Below are positions 16,180-27,312 of a stretch of 64,000 nucleotides of DNA, one piece after another. Position numbers and translations under genes: made by a program. This DNA comes from a bacterium. Its GTDB lineage: Bacteria > Oederibacteriota > CAKKQC01. The first letter of the stretch is position 1, and each line of letters opens with the position of its first letter. The stretch spans positions 117,598-181,597 of the forward strand of contig CAKKQC010000028.1 in assembly GCA_919901855.1 (NCBI GenBank), read 5' to 3'. Below the pieces are notes generated by a model. The model ran no database searches, had not been told where the DNA came from, and worked only from the letters and a program-made list of their open reading frames with translations.

Positions 16180-18690
16180 TCAGTGGACGTTCACATAATC
16201 CCTGGTTCGCCTGTATTCGACCTCGGCCCACCAGACGAGGCCCCGGTCGTGGAGGCGCCAGCCGAGGACCGCGAGATCGAGCCAGGCAAAGGGGTCGTCG
16301 GAGAAGCCGCGGGCGGCCGGCGCTAGGAGCCGGGTGGCTTCCGCCACCCGGCCTTCGGCCGCCGCCAGGGCGGCGCGGAGGCGCAGGTCCGCGGGGGAGC
16401 CCGGCGCGAGCGCGTAGAGGCGGCGGGCGCAACTCATCGCGGCGGCGATGTTCCCCTGGGCGGCGCGGGCCATCCCGAGCGCCATCCAGAGCTCGGCGTT
16501 CCCCGGGAAGGTCGGAGCCACGTCGGCGAGGAGCGCGGCCGCCTCCTCGGCCCGGCGCCGGCTGACGAGCACCAGCCCAAGCCGGACGATCTCGGATTCG
16601 AATCCCGGGGTCAGGCGGTGGGGGCCCCGGAGGGGCCGGCGCGATAGCGCGAAGAGGCCGAGGTGGCGCCCATGCGCGGCGAGCGGGATTGCATGGCGGT
16701 CCCAGAACGCGATCCAGCGGTCGACGGTGCCGGGTGGGCCCCAGTCCCAGAACCGCCAGTAGTCGAGGTAGACCTCGCCCAGCCAGCGGTTCACGAGCAC
16801 GTGCGTGAGGCCGAGCTGGCGGAACCGCTTCGCGATCTCGCCGACGTCGCGGGCTTCGCGCGTGATCGCGACCGGCAGGGGACGTCCCTGGAGGGGCGTG
16901 AAAACGCACCACCGGGGGATGCCGTACGCGCCGCCGAACCCGCCGATGAAGAGCAGGCGGGCGTCCCGGGGGGTGAGCTCCGCGGCCGCGCGGTCGGGCC
17001 AGGTCGCCGGAAACGGGTAGTACACGCGCGGGTAGCGCATCCGATCGAGATAGCGGCCCGCGGGCTCGGTGCCCAGCACGACTGGCAGGGGCTCGTCGTA
17101 CCCGTGCCACGTGCCCGGGACGAACTCGGCCGCCTGCCAGCACAGGCCGAGCGTGACCGCCGCGAGGGCCCCGGCGCGGAGGCGGGACCCCGGGGGGAGG
17201 CGGCCGTCCGCCATGGCGGCGGCCGTCAGACGGCTGGCGCCGCGGGCGATTACCGCGGCGGCCAACGGGAGAGCGGGCAGGAGGAACCGGATGCCGGCGG
17301 CGCCCAGGGCGTTCGGGAGCGCGAAGGCGACGAGGGCCACGGCCTCGCGCAGCCGGCACGCGACCAGCAGCAGCGGGAGGCCGAGCGCGAGGAGGATGCC
17401 GGTCGAGCCGTCCGCGCCGGCGCCCAGCCCGCGGACGGAGAGGAGCCAGGGGAGCGCGGGCAGGCCGGCCGCGAGGTCGCGGAGCGGGGAGACGCCCTGC
17501 CAGCCCTCCTTCCGGAACCGCCACGCGAGCTGCTCGTCCCACCCGGCGTCGCCGAAGAGCCGCCACAGGAACGGGTGCACGGGGTTGCCGAACAGGCAGG
17601 CGTTGCGCGCGAGCCAGGGACCGGCCACGGCGAGGGCCGCGACCGCGGCGGGGAGGACGGCGCGGGCCGGGAGGAGGGGCACGACGAGGCACGCGAGGAG
17701 GAGGCCCGTGTACTTGCACGCCCCCGCTATCCCGACAATGACGCCGGCGAGGACGCCATGGCCGCGGCGCGCGGCGAGCACGGCGGCGGCGCCGCATGCG
17801 ACCAGGAAAAGATCGCTGAACGCGCGGCCCGCGAAGGTCCAGACGATGGGGACGGTGGCGGCCGCCAGGAGCGTGAACCGTAGGGGCCCGGGGCCGGAGT
17901 CCTCGAGGAGGCGGGCGAGGCCGGCCAGCGCGAGCCAGCCCGCGGCCCAGTGGAGCCACTTGACCCCCCCGCCGACTCCGGCGGCCTCCCCGGCGGCGTA
18001 GAGGAGGGTATCCATATGAGGAAAGGCGGCGAAGACGTTCCCGGGCTGGAGCACGATCCCGTGGTGGCGCAGGTACCAGCGGGCGAGCCCGAGATGCACT
18101 ACCAGCTCGTCCGAGACGTGCGGGGGGGTGAGTCCCGAGACCAGCGAGGCGGCCTGGACGAGGGAGGCGGCCACCAACCCGACGATCAGCCAGGCGGCGG
18201 GCCGAGGGGAGACGAGTGCGCGGACGGATGTCAGGATGGGAAGCGCGCTCCGCCAGCGGCGCAGGGCCAGGAGGGCCGGGGGGAGGAGGAGGAGCGCGTA
18301 CAGCCCGGGGCCCCAGAGGCGGCACAGGCCGGCCCCGAGGGCGGCCGTCGCGATACCCCCCAGCCCGAGGAGGGGGCTGAATACCCGCGAATCGGCTTCG
18401 CCGACACGCGCCGCCCACCCGAGGACCCGGGCGCCGGTCCATGCAGCTGCGAGGAGGAAGACGAACAGAAAGATCGCAGCTGAGGCGGCGCGGCCGGCGG
18501 CAGCCGGGAGTGTTCTCCAGTCGAGCGAGACGAGCGGGGCGCCGATCAGTTCGAGATACGGCGCGAACCGGAGCGGGTGGTTCGTACCGTAGTTGAGCAC
18601 GACCAGGAGCGCCCAGCCGGCCCCGAGGGCCGCGAGCAGGCTGGATCGGGTCGGGGAGCCGGGCGGCGTCAGCGTGGCGGCACGATCCAC
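16180..18690 (-). CDS. GT-C-like multi-spanning membrane protein with TPR tail
   Basis: 836-residue inner-membrane protein resembling the ArnT/PMT class of lipid-linked sugar transferases. About ten or more hydrophobic helices fill residues 10-510. The first large outer loop has PPHVSDELVVHLGLARWYLRHHG, an acidic pair where GT-C enzymes keep their catalytic Asp. A soluble outer domain follows, then a C-terminal helical part with TPR character (ALWMALGMARAAQGNIAAAMSC ...). It is paralogous to the genes at 19474 and 55965. The GTG start at 18690 overlaps the iolB-like gene by 22 bp; the open frame further upstream is iolB antisense-frame coding and is excluded. Glycan acceptor unknown. Confidence 0.75.
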   Translation of the reverse strand: MDRAATLTPPGSPTRSSLLAALGAGWALLVVLNYGTNHPLRFAPYLELIGAPLVSLDWRTLPAAAGRAASAAIFLFVFLLAAAWTGARVLGWAARVGEADSRVFSPLLGLGGIATAALGAGLCRLWGPGLYALLLLPPALLALRRWRSALPILTSVRALVSPRPAAWLIVGLVAASLVQAASLVSGLTPPHVSDELVVHLGLARWYLRHHGIVLQPGNVFAAFPHMDTLLYAAGEAAGVGGGVKWLHWAAGWLALAGLARLLEDSGPGPLRFTLLAAATVPIVWTFAGRAFSDLFLVACGAAAVLAARRGHGVLAGVIVGIAGACKYTGLLLACLVVPLLPARAVLPAAVAALAVAGPWLARNACLFGNPVHPFLWRLFGDAGWDEQLAWRFRKEGWQGVSPLRDLAAGLPALPWLLSVRGLGAGADGSTGILLALGLPLLLVACRLREAVALVAFALPNALGAAGIRFLLPALPLAAAVIARGASRLTAAAMADGRLPPGSRLRAGALAAVTLGLCWQAAEFVPGTWHGYDEPLPVVLGTEPAGRYLDRMRYPRVYYPFPATWPDRAAAELTPRDARLLFIGGFGGAYGIPRWCVFTPLQGRPLPVAITREARDVGEIAKRFRQLGLTHVLVNRWLGEVYLDYWRFWDWGPPGTVDRWIAFWDRHAIPLAAHGRHLGLFALSRRPLRGPHRLTPGFESEIVRLGLVLVSRRRAEEAAALLADVAPTFPGNAELWMALGMARAAQGNIAAAMSCARRLYALAPGSPADLRLRAALAAAEGRVAEATRLLAPAARGFSDDPFAWLDLAVLGWRLHDRGLVWWAEVEYRRTRDYVNVH

Positions 18691-19463
18691 GCGTGTCGCG
18701 GATCGTCGCGCGGCACGAGCTTGCGGTCGCGGAACGCGGCCAGCACCCAGAAGTAGTAGAGCTCGTAGCCGGGGGCCGCCACGACGGGGTGGAAGCCGCG
18801 CGGCAGCGTGACGACGTCGCCGTTCTCGACTACGAACACCTGGTCGTACCCGTCGGCGGTGTAGACGCGCTGGAGGCCGAAGCCCTGAGCCGGGCGGATC
18901 CGGTAATGGTAGAGCTCCTCGAGCTGGGCCTCCTCGGGCGGGGAATCGATGTCGTGCTTGTGCGGCGGGGCCGACGACCAGTTGCCCGGCGGGTTGAAGG
19001 TCTCGCCGAAGATCAGGCACGTGGCCTCGACGTTGTCGACGCCGACATCGTGGACGCGGCGGAACCAGTTGTCGCGCCCGACCTCGCGGACCGTGACGTC
19101 GCGCGGCCGCACGACCTGCGGGGGGCCGCCCACGGAGGCGGGGGCCTTGACGAGCGCGGCGTGCACGTTGGTGGTCGCATCGATCACGTACCGCGTGTTC
19201 GGGGGGAGGTAGACGGCCGACGCCTTGCCGTCGAACACGTCCGCGCGTTCGCCGACCTTGCCGAACTCGAAGCCCTCCCCGCGCACGTCGACCGTGCCGC
19301 CGAAGATGTGGAAGATGGCCTCCTCCTGTTTGGTCCCGTCGCGCAGGGATTCCCCGGCGCGCAGGTTCACGAGTCCGAAGTCGATGAGCAGGAGGTCCTG
19401 GCGCTTGCGCTTCACGATCCAGCGCAGGCCGTCGCCCTCCTTCGGTTTCAGGTGCGTGGCCAT
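18669..19463 (-). CDS. iolB: 5-deoxy-glucuronate isomerase (IolB/KduI family)
   Basis: Predicted to isomerise 5-deoxy-D-glucuronate to 2-deoxy-5-keto-gluconate in myo-inositol breakdown, a metal-dependent bicupin enzyme. 264 residues, normal for IolB. Metal-binding cupin signature GNWSSAPPHKHDIDSPPEEAQLEELYHYRI is seen at ~residues 160-190, followed by the conserved GDVVTLPRGFHPVVAAPGYELYYFWVLA. No other iol genes are in the window, so it may act outside a full inositol pathway or the rest lies elsewhere. It sits between two GT-C-like genes on the same strand; its start has a GTGAGGA ribosome site 9 nt away. Confidence 0.88.
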   Translation of the reverse strand: MATHLKPKEGDGLRWIVKRKRQDLLLIDFGLVNLRAGESLRDGTKQEEAIFHIFGGTVDVRGEGFEFGKVGERADVFDGKASAVYLPPNTRYVIDATTNVHAALVKAPASVGGPPQVVRPRDVTVREVGRDNWFRRVHDVGVDNVEATCLIFGETFNPPGNWSSAPPHKHDIDSPPEEAQLEELYHYRIRPAQGFGLQRVYTADGYDQVFVVENGDVVTLPRGFHPVVAAPGYELYYFWVLAAFRDRKLVPRDDPRHAWIVPPR

Positions 19464-19473
19464 GTCGTCATCC

Positions 19474-22011
19474 TCACCAGCGCTCCGTCCGGAATTCCTT
19501 GATGTTGTCCGAGATCCGCTTGTACCAGGCGGCTTCCTCGCGCTTATCGAGGAGACCGCAGAGCATGGAGAGGTCCAGCCAGGCCTGCGCGTCGCGGGCG
19601 TCCCGCCGGCAGATCTCGCGCACCAGGACGGCGGCCTCGGCGTACTGCGTGCGCGCGAGGCAGACGGCCGCCCGGCCCCGCAGGAGCTCGACCGAGCCGG
19701 GCGCCATCCTCGCGAGGTGCGCGCACAGGGTCGCGGCGTCGAACACCTTGTCCTGACGGGCCGCCAGCTCGACCGCGCGCAGCGCGAAGACGGGGTCCGT
19801 GGGGAAGATCGAGATCATGGTCTGGAGCAGGGGGAGGGCTTCCGTGAAGGCCCGCCGCCGGATCATGTATCCGAGCAGCTTGCCCACCTCGTCCTCGAGG
19901 CCCGGGGTGAGTCGGTGCGGCTGGACCACGGGCCGGCGCGCGATACGGTAGCACTCGGAGACCTTGCCGTACCGCCAGACGGACACCGCGTACCGGTCCC
20001 AGAACTGGATCCAGCGCGAGGCCTCGTACCCCGGGGCCCAGTCCCACATCCGCCAGAAGTCGTAGAAGATCTCGTTCTCCCAGCGGTTCACGATCACGTG
20101 CGTGATGCCATACTGCCGGAACTTGACGCGGATGCGGGAGGCATCGGCGGCTTCCCGCGAGACCGGGATCGGAAGCGGGCGGCTCTCGAGCGCGGTGAAA
20201 AGTACGGGCCGCGGGATCCAGTAGGCGCCGCCGTAGCCGCCGAGGAAGAGGATCCGGGCGTCCGGCGGGACGTTCTCCGCCGCGGCCTTCAGCATGCGGG
20301 AGTAGCTCGGCGGGTAGTAGATCGCGGGGGTGAGCCGCCGGTCGAGGTAGCGCGCGATCGAGACCTGCCGGAATATGACCGGGAGGGGGTGGTCGAACTC
20401 GCCCCAGAACACGCGGAAGTAGCCGGCGGCCTGGACCCAGAGCAGGAACGCGAATCCGGCTGCGACCACCCGCGCCGCGCGCGGGCCCGGGGCCGCCCCG
20501 GACAGCCGGCGGGCCGCGATCGCGAGGGCGAACGGGATCAGGGGAAAGAGGAATCGCAGGCCCGGGACGCTGAAGGCGACGGGGATGAAGAAGGCGGCGA
20601 GGACGGCGAGCTCGCGGCCCGTGGCGCCCGCGAGCGCGAGCCCGACCACGGGACCGATCAGCGGACCCGGGATGCTGTCCGGGCCGCCGCCCGAGCCGAG
20701 AACGGGCATGTTCCAGAGCTGGACCGGCAGGGCGGCAAGCCGCTGCCAAATCGTGAAGTCGCCCTGCATCTGTTCCTTGGCCAGCCGCCACGCCAGGTGG
20801 GCGTCCCAGTCGAGCCCACCGAGGAGGTGCGCCCCGTACGGGAAAACGGGGTTGCCGGTGACGATCCAGCTCTTGAGGAACCACGGGGACACGACGGCGG
20901 TGGCGGCCACGGAGGCGGCGACCATGCGGCGGGGCGTGAGGCCGGACCACAGCAGGACCCAGAGGAAGAGGCCGTTGTATTTCATTCCCGCGGCGATGCC
21001 GACGAAGGCGCCCGCGACCCAGGCCCAGCCAACGCCTCCGCGGCCCGGCCGGGAAGAAGCCCGCCGGACGGCGACCAGCGCACCCGTGGCGTACGCGAGC
21101 AGGAATCCGTCGTTGAACCCGCGGCCCGCGAATCCCCACAGGGTCGGGATCGTCAGGAACAGGAGCACGGCGGCTCGGCGGAGCGCGGGCTTCGCGTCGT
21201 GGAGGAGGCACCAGACGCCCGCGGCGGCGAGCAGGCCGCCGACCCAGTGGATCCATTTGACGCCGAAGACGAGCCCGAAGGCGAGCGGCGGGCCGTAGAG
21301 CATGCTCGCGACCTGGGGGTTGAACTCGAAGAAATTATGCGGCCACGCGACGGCCCGCCCCATTTGCAGGTACCACTGCGGGTAGCCGAGGTGGTAGATG
21401 CCCTCGTCGGAGATGTGGCAGGGCGTGAACCCCGACGCGAGGGCGCCGATCTGGCAGAGGACGGCGGCCCCGATCCCCCAGCGGACCCACGGGGAGACGG
21501 GGGCGGACGGTCGCGAGGGGAGGGCGACGCGCCCGCGGCGCCACGCGCGGAGGGCGAGCACGGCCCCGAGACCCAACAGCACGGCGTGCGACCCCGCCGA
21601 GTAGAACCCGAGCGTCCCCGCCCCGTACGACGCGAAGGCGAAGAGGCCCAGGCCCAGCAGGAGCGCGATCCAGGTCCGCTCGGCGCGCGTCCGCCAGGGC
21701 AGGTCCAGCCACGCCGCCGCAGCCTCGCCGAACCCGAAGGCGCCCGCGACCTCGAAGACCAGGCAGGCACCGGCAAGGAGGAGGTCGGGGACCGGGGCGA
21801 GCAGGCCACGCCAGTCAAGTTCCAACAGGGGGACGAGCGTGATGGAGAGGGTGAGATGCGAGAACGGGTCGGGCGGATGCATGCGGGCGTACGCGACGAA
21901 GGCCATGACAGCCCAGAGCGCGGCCACGACGGAGACGGGAGAGAGCGGCCGGGCCGGCGGCGCGGCGGGGCCACGCGAGCCGGACAAGGGGACGCCGGGC
22001 CGACGCTTCAT
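19474..22011 (-). CDS. GT-C-like multi-spanning membrane protein with TPR tail
   Basis: 845-residue paralogue of the gene at 16180. Around ten membrane helices; outer loop PCHISDEGIYHLGYPQWYLQMGRAVAWPHNFFEFNP with the acidic pair expected of GT-C enzymes; the shared block GNPVFPYGAHLLGGLDWDAHLAWRLAKEQMQG; a soluble outer domain containing the conserved RILFLGGYGGAYWIPRPVLFTALE and YGITHVIVNRWENEIFYDFWRMWDW; then TPR-like helices. The first gene of a leftward unit with iolB and the second paralogue. A TAAGAT box lies 8 nt before the ATG, in the 31-bp gap shared with lepA. Confidence 0.78.
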   Translation of the reverse strand: MKRRPGVPLSGSRGPAAPPARPLSPVSVVAALWAVMAFVAYARMHPPDPFSHLTLSITLVPLLELDWRGLLAPVPDLLLAGACLVFEVAGAFGFGEAAAAWLDLPWRTRAERTWIALLLGLGLFAFASYGAGTLGFYSAGSHAVLLGLGAVLALRAWRRGRVALPSRPSAPVSPWVRWGIGAAVLCQIGALASGFTPCHISDEGIYHLGYPQWYLQMGRAVAWPHNFFEFNPQVASMLYGPPLAFGLVFGVKWIHWVGGLLAAAGVWCLLHDAKPALRRAAVLLFLTIPTLWGFAGRGFNDGFLLAYATGALVAVRRASSRPGRGGVGWAWVAGAFVGIAAGMKYNGLFLWVLLWSGLTPRRMVAASVAATAVVSPWFLKSWIVTGNPVFPYGAHLLGGLDWDAHLAWRLAKEQMQGDFTIWQRLAALPVQLWNMPVLGSGGGPDSIPGPLIGPVVGLALAGATGRELAVLAAFFIPVAFSVPGLRFLFPLIPFALAIAARRLSGAAPGPRAARVVAAGFAFLLWVQAAGYFRVFWGEFDHPLPVIFRQVSIARYLDRRLTPAIYYPPSYSRMLKAAAENVPPDARILFLGGYGGAYWIPRPVLFTALESRPLPIPVSREAADASRIRVKFRQYGITHVIVNRWENEIFYDFWRMWDWAPGYEASRWIQFWDRYAVSVWRYGKVSECYRIARRPVVQPHRLTPGLEDEVGKLLGYMIRRRAFTEALPLLQTMISIFPTDPVFALRAVELAARQDKVFDAATLCAHLARMAPGSVELLRGRAAVCLARTQYAEAAVLVREICRRDARDAQAWLDLSMLCGLLDKREEAAWYKRISDNIKEFRTERW

Positions 22012-22019
22012 GATGGGTC

Positions 22020-22036
22020 ATCTTACCGCGTACTAT
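22020..22036. promoter_or_regulatory. Divergent leaderless promoters for lepA and the GT-C gene
   Basis: The 31-bp space between the two ATGs holds TACTAT at 22031-22036 on the plus strand (6 nt before the lepA ATG) and TAAGAT at 22025-22020 on the minus strand (8 nt before the GT-C ATG). No ribosome site fits in either direction. A self-complementary CTATATATAG (22033-22042) lies between. -35 boxes would fall inside the opposite coding regions. Confidence 0.6.
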
Positions 22037-22042
22037 ATATAG

Positions 22043-23839
<1,797 letters not shown>

Positions 23840-23855
23840 GTAAGATACAACCATA

Positions 23856-24593
23856 ATGCCGGACAACATCAACGAAATCCTCCTGACGGTCACGGTCGTG
23901 CTGGCCGTGGCCGCCCTCGCGTTCCGGATCCTCCTGCGCGTGAACCGCGTCGAGTGGCTGAAAACGGCCATGACCTGGATCCTGGGCTACGTCGACGTCT
24001 TCCTCTCCGCCCTCATCATCGCCCTCGTTATCCGGACCCTCGTCGTGGAACCGTTCAAGATCCCGTCGTCGTCCATGGAGGACACGCTCCTGGTCGGGGA
24101 CCACCTGTTCGTGAACCGCTTCCTGTACGGCTGGCGGGTGCCGGGGATGAAGTCCCGGCCGCTGGCCCTGCGCGCGCCCCGCCGGGGCGACATCGTCGTC
24201 TTCATCCCGCCCCAGCGCCGGGACACGGACTTCATCAAGCGCGTGATCGGAACCCCCGGGGACACGCTCGAGATCCGTAACCAGAAGGTGTACGTGAACG
24301 GAACCCCGCTCGGCGAGCCCTACGTCGTCCACAAGGACCGCCGCGTCCTGGGATCGGCGCCTCCGGGCCGCGACCGGATGGGGAAGATCGTGGTCCCGCC
24401 GGCCCGGTACTTCATGATGGGCGACAACCGGGACTTCAGCGACGATTCCCGGTTCTGGGGCTACGCCGAGCTGCCCGACCTCAAGGGGAAGGCCATGATC
24501 ATTTACTGGTCGTGGGATTCCAACCCCGAGATTCCGATCTACGACCTCATCCACAAGATCCGCTGGGGGAGGATGTTCAAGGTCGTCCGGTGA
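23856..24593 (+). CDS. lepB: Signal peptidase I
   Basis: 245-residue leader peptidase. An N-terminal hydrophobic segment (ILLTVTVVLAVAALAFRILL) and a second one (VFLSALIIALVIRTLVVEPF) anchor it, then catalytic Ser in IPSSSMEDTLLVGD, catalytic Lys in DFIKRVIGTPGDTLEI and the MGDNRDFSDDSRFWG box. It follows lepA closely; a TAAGAT box 9 nt before the ATG could give it a separate leaderless transcript. This is the standard housekeeping copy, in contrast to the polytopic one at 13710. Confidence 0.96.
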   Translation: MPDNINEILLTVTVVLAVAALAFRILLRVNRVEWLKTAMTWILGYVDVFLSALIIALVIRTLVVEPFKIPSSSMEDTLLVGDHLFVNRFLYGWRVPGMKSRPLALRAPRRGDIVVFIPPQRRDTDFIKRVIGTPGDTLEIRNQKVYVNGTPLGEPYVVHKDRRVLGSAPPGRDRMGKIVVPPARYFMMGDNRDFSDDSRFWGYAELPDLKGKAMIIYWSWDSNPEIPIYDLIHKIRWGRMFKVVR

Positions 24594-24597
24594 GCCC

Positions 24598-24675
24598 GGA
24601 ACCGGTGTCGCCGCGGCCTGCCATGCCCGGGACACCGGTTCCACCCGGGGTTCACGGGATGATCCCGTGAACCCC
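24598..24675 (+). promoter_or_regulatory. Two strong hairpins, the second covering the hemW start
   Basis: First, 12-bp perfect arms GGAACCGGTGTC / GACACCGGTTCC (24598-24609 and 24631-24642) with a 21-nt loop. Second, an almost loop-less palindrome with 14-bp arms starting GGGGTTCACGGGAT (24647-24660 and 24662-24675). The hemW GTG at 24667 lies in its right arm, so the folded mRNA would hide the start. May be a terminator for lepA-lepB, a translation switch, or an inserted palindrome. Confidence 0.5.
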
Positions 24676-25788
24676 CTCGGCCTGTACATCCACGTTCCCT
24701 TCTGCGAACGGAAGTGCGCCTACTGCGATTTCTACTCCCTCCCCGCCGTCGTGCCCGCGTCCCGCGACCGCTACGTCGACGCGCTGGTCGCCGAGATCCG
24801 GACAAAGGCCACCCACGAACCCGTGGCCACGGTCTTCTTCGGCGGCGGGACGCCGTCCGTGCTCACGCCCGCCCAGATCGGCCGGATCCTCGACGCGCTC
24901 CGCGCCGGGTTCGCGCTTGCCCCCGAGGCCGAGATCTCGATGGAGGCCAACCCCGAGACCGTGACCGGAGCGGCATTCCGGGGCTACCGGGCCGCCGGGG
25001 TCAATCGGGTCAGCCTCGGGGTGCAATCGCTGGATGACGGCATTCTCAAGGTCCTGGGCCGGATTCACGACGCCGCCCGGGCCCGGGACGCCGTCCTCGA
25101 GGCTGCGGCCGCCGGATTCACCCGCCTCGGCGCGGACCTCATGTTCGGGCTTCCGGGCCAGACGGCGGAGCGGTGGAGAGCGGACCTGCGCGAGGTCCTG
25201 GGCTGGCCGATCGAGCACCTCTCCGCCTACGAGTTCTCGGTGGAGCCGGAGACCCCGTTCGCCTCGCAGACGCATATCCTGCCCGACGAGGACGCGGTCC
25301 TGGCGATGTGGGACATCCTCCTCGAGGAGACCTCCCGCGCCGGCTTTCCTCAATATGAGGTGTCGAACTACGCGAAGCCCGGGGCCGAGTGCCGGCACAA
25401 TCTCGTGTACTGGCATGACGGCGAGTGGCTCGGGTTCGGCGCGGGCGCGTGGTCCGCGCGCGAAGGCGTGCGCACGGGGAACCCGCGCGACCTTGACCGG
25501 TACCTGGCGGGCGAGGCTGCCGGTTTCCCGCCCGCCGAGGCCGACGAGCTCCCGTACGACCGGCAGGCGGCCGAGACGATGGTGCTGGGCCTGCGCCTGC
25601 GCGAGGGGGTCGACCTCGCCGCGTTCGAGGTTCGCTGGGGCGCGGTCGCGCTCGCACGGCTCGAGCGCATTCTCGCCGAGCACCTTGCCGCCGGCCGCCT
25701 CGAACGCGTCTCCGGGCGCCTCCGGCTCACCCGCGCCGGCCTCCTTGTCGCGAACGATGTGTGGTCGGATCTGGTGGGCACGATGTAG
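24667..25788 (+). CDS. hemW: Radical SAM heme chaperone HemW-like protein
   Basis: Family related to coproporphyrinogen dehydrogenase HemN; HemW members bind heme and a 4Fe-4S cluster and deliver heme to target enzymes. 373 residues. The cluster motif CERKCAYCDF (CxxxCxxC) is at residues 14-21, preceded by GLYIHVPF; FFGGGTPSVL and EISMEANPETV are the SAM-binding strands; the HemW-type C-terminal domain follows. HemN-specific N-terminal residues are absent, favouring HemW over a true oxidase. GTG is the only start in frame near the motif. Unusual feature: that GTG is buried in a strong hairpin. Confidence 0.9.
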   Translation: MNPLGLYIHVPFCERKCAYCDFYSLPAVVPASRDRYVDALVAEIRTKATHEPVATVFFGGGTPSVLTPAQIGRILDALRAGFALAPEAEISMEANPETVTGAAFRGYRAAGVNRVSLGVQSLDDGILKVLGRIHDAARARDAVLEAAAAGFTRLGADLMFGLPGQTAERWRADLREVLGWPIEHLSAYEFSVEPETPFASQTHILPDEDAVLAMWDILLEETSRAGFPQYEVSNYAKPGAECRHNLVYWHDGEWLGFGAGAWSAREGVRTGNPRDLDRYLAGEAAGFPPAEADELPYDRQAAETMVLGLRLREGVDLAAFEVRWGAVALARLERILAEHLAAGRLERVSGRLRLTRAGLLVANDVWSDLVGTM

Positions 25789-25830
25789 CCGTTGCAATAC
25801 TCGGAGTGGTGGTGGCATCATGGACCTGCG

Positions 25831-27312
25831 ATGACTGATCCTTCCGGCCGCGCGGTCTACCTCCTGCGCCCCCGGGCACGATTGCTGACCCTCCCCGCGT
25901 TCGTCCGGCGGTTCATCACCTTCGGGGTCCTGCTCGCGACGGCTCTTCCAGCTTCGGGCGGGAACATCTCGACAGTGGCGGGGACCGGGATGTGGGGATA
26001 CAGCGGTGACGGACTACAGGCGACCTCGGCCCAATTGTATTATCCGTGGGATGTCGCCCTGGACAGTGCGGGGAATCTCTTCATCGCGGACACCAGGAAC
26101 TACCGTATTCGCAGGGTGGATCATGCCACCGGTGTGATTTCCACGGTTGCGGGGATCACGGGGGGTGGCTACAACGGTGACGGAATCCCGGCGACCTCGG
26201 CACGCCTGCAGTGGCCGAATGGCGTCGCACTGGATAGCGCCGGTAACCTCTACATCTCCGACACATGGAATCATCTCATTCGCCGGGTGGACGCCGGCAG
26301 CGGGCTGATCACTACGGTCGCGGGGTCGATGACGGCCACGGGGGGGTACAACGGCGACGGCATCCTGGCGACCTCGGCACGCCTGAATACCCCGGGGGGA
26401 ATCACGGTGGACGGAACCGGCAACCTGTTCATCGCGGATACCTACAACCATCTTGTGCGGCGGGTGGACGCCGTCAGCGGACTGATCACGACGGTTGCGG
26501 GGTCGACGACGGCTACGGGAGGCTACAACGGAGACGGTATTCCGGCGACAGCATCGCGGCTGTACTGGCCGGAGGATGTGGCGTTCGATGCCGGAGGCAA
26601 TCTCTACATCGGAGACTGGGGGAACAGCCGCGTCCGACGGGTGGACGCAGCCACGGGTCGCATCTCGACGGTGGCAGGGCGCGGCTTCTGGGGGTATGAC
26701 GGTGACGGGATCCCCGCGACTTCTGCGGAGCTGAACGGTGTGGGTTCCGTAGTAGTGGCCCGTGATGGCATCCTGTATATCGGTGACTTCTTCAACGATC
26801 GCGTTCGTCGTGTTGATCCGATAACCGGCCTGATCGACACCGTTGCAGGGACGGGAACGGCTGGGTACAACGGCGACGGGATTCCGGCATCGACGGCGTC
26901 GTGCGATCATCCCTCGGGATTGGCCGTGGATGCCAATGGCAACCTGTTCATCGCGGATTCATGGAATCACCGGGTGCGGCGGGTAGAGGGATACATCCGC
27001 GTGCCACCTGCGCTCGGTCGCATGCTCTTGGCTCCGAACGTGCTGGAGACATCCGGTCCGGTGGGTATTGTCCGCATTGGGCTCAGGGGCCATCCGTCGG
27101 AGAGCGTCCTGGTGCGGGTCTACTCCGAGGCAGGGGAACTGGTCAGGTCCTTCTCGTGCAGCCTGAACTCGGTGGGAGATGCGCTGGTGCCATTCGATGG
27201 GCTCGATGACCGGGGCGTGAGGCTCGGACTGGGAGGATACTGGTTGGTGGCCTCGGGTGGCGGCGTGAACGACCGACAATCCCTGCTCGTCGTCCGGAAG
27301 CGGAAGCGATGA
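25831..27312 (+). CDS. Secreted NHL-repeat beta-propeller with FlgD-like C-terminal domain
   Basis: 493-residue exported protein of unknown ligand. N-terminal signal/anchor (FITFGVLLATALPASG) is followed by six NHL-type blades of about 56-60 residues, each with the pattern ISTVAG...GYNGDGIPATSA.L..P.GVA.D..GNL.IAD..N..IRRVD. The C-terminal ~85 residues (SVLVRVYSEAGELVRSF ... LGGYWLVASG) resemble the FlgD/Ig-like domain that caps many secreted proteins in FCB-type bacteria. Overlaps the PorV-like gene by ATGA. The pair shows more A/T at third codon positions than its neighbours. The chosen ATG gives a normal signal peptide. Confidence 0.8.
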   Translation: MTDPSGRAVYLLRPRARLLTLPAFVRRFITFGVLLATALPASGGNISTVAGTGMWGYSGDGLQATSAQLYYPWDVALDSAGNLFIADTRNYRIRRVDHATGVISTVAGITGGGYNGDGIPATSARLQWPNGVALDSAGNLYISDTWNHLIRRVDAGSGLITTVAGSMTATGGYNGDGILATSARLNTPGGITVDGTGNLFIADTYNHLVRRVDAVSGLITTVAGSTTATGGYNGDGIPATASRLYWPEDVAFDAGGNLYIGDWGNSRVRRVDAATGRISTVAGRGFWGYDGDGIPATSAELNGVGSVVVARDGILYIGDFFNDRVRRVDPITGLIDTVAGTGTAGYNGDGIPASTASCDHPSGLAVDANGNLFIADSWNHRVRRVEGYIRVPPALGRMLLAPNVLETSGPVGIVRIGLRGHPSESVLVRVYSEAGELVRSFSCSLNSVGDALVPFDGLDDRGVRLGLGGYWLVASGGGVNDRQSLLVVRKRKR

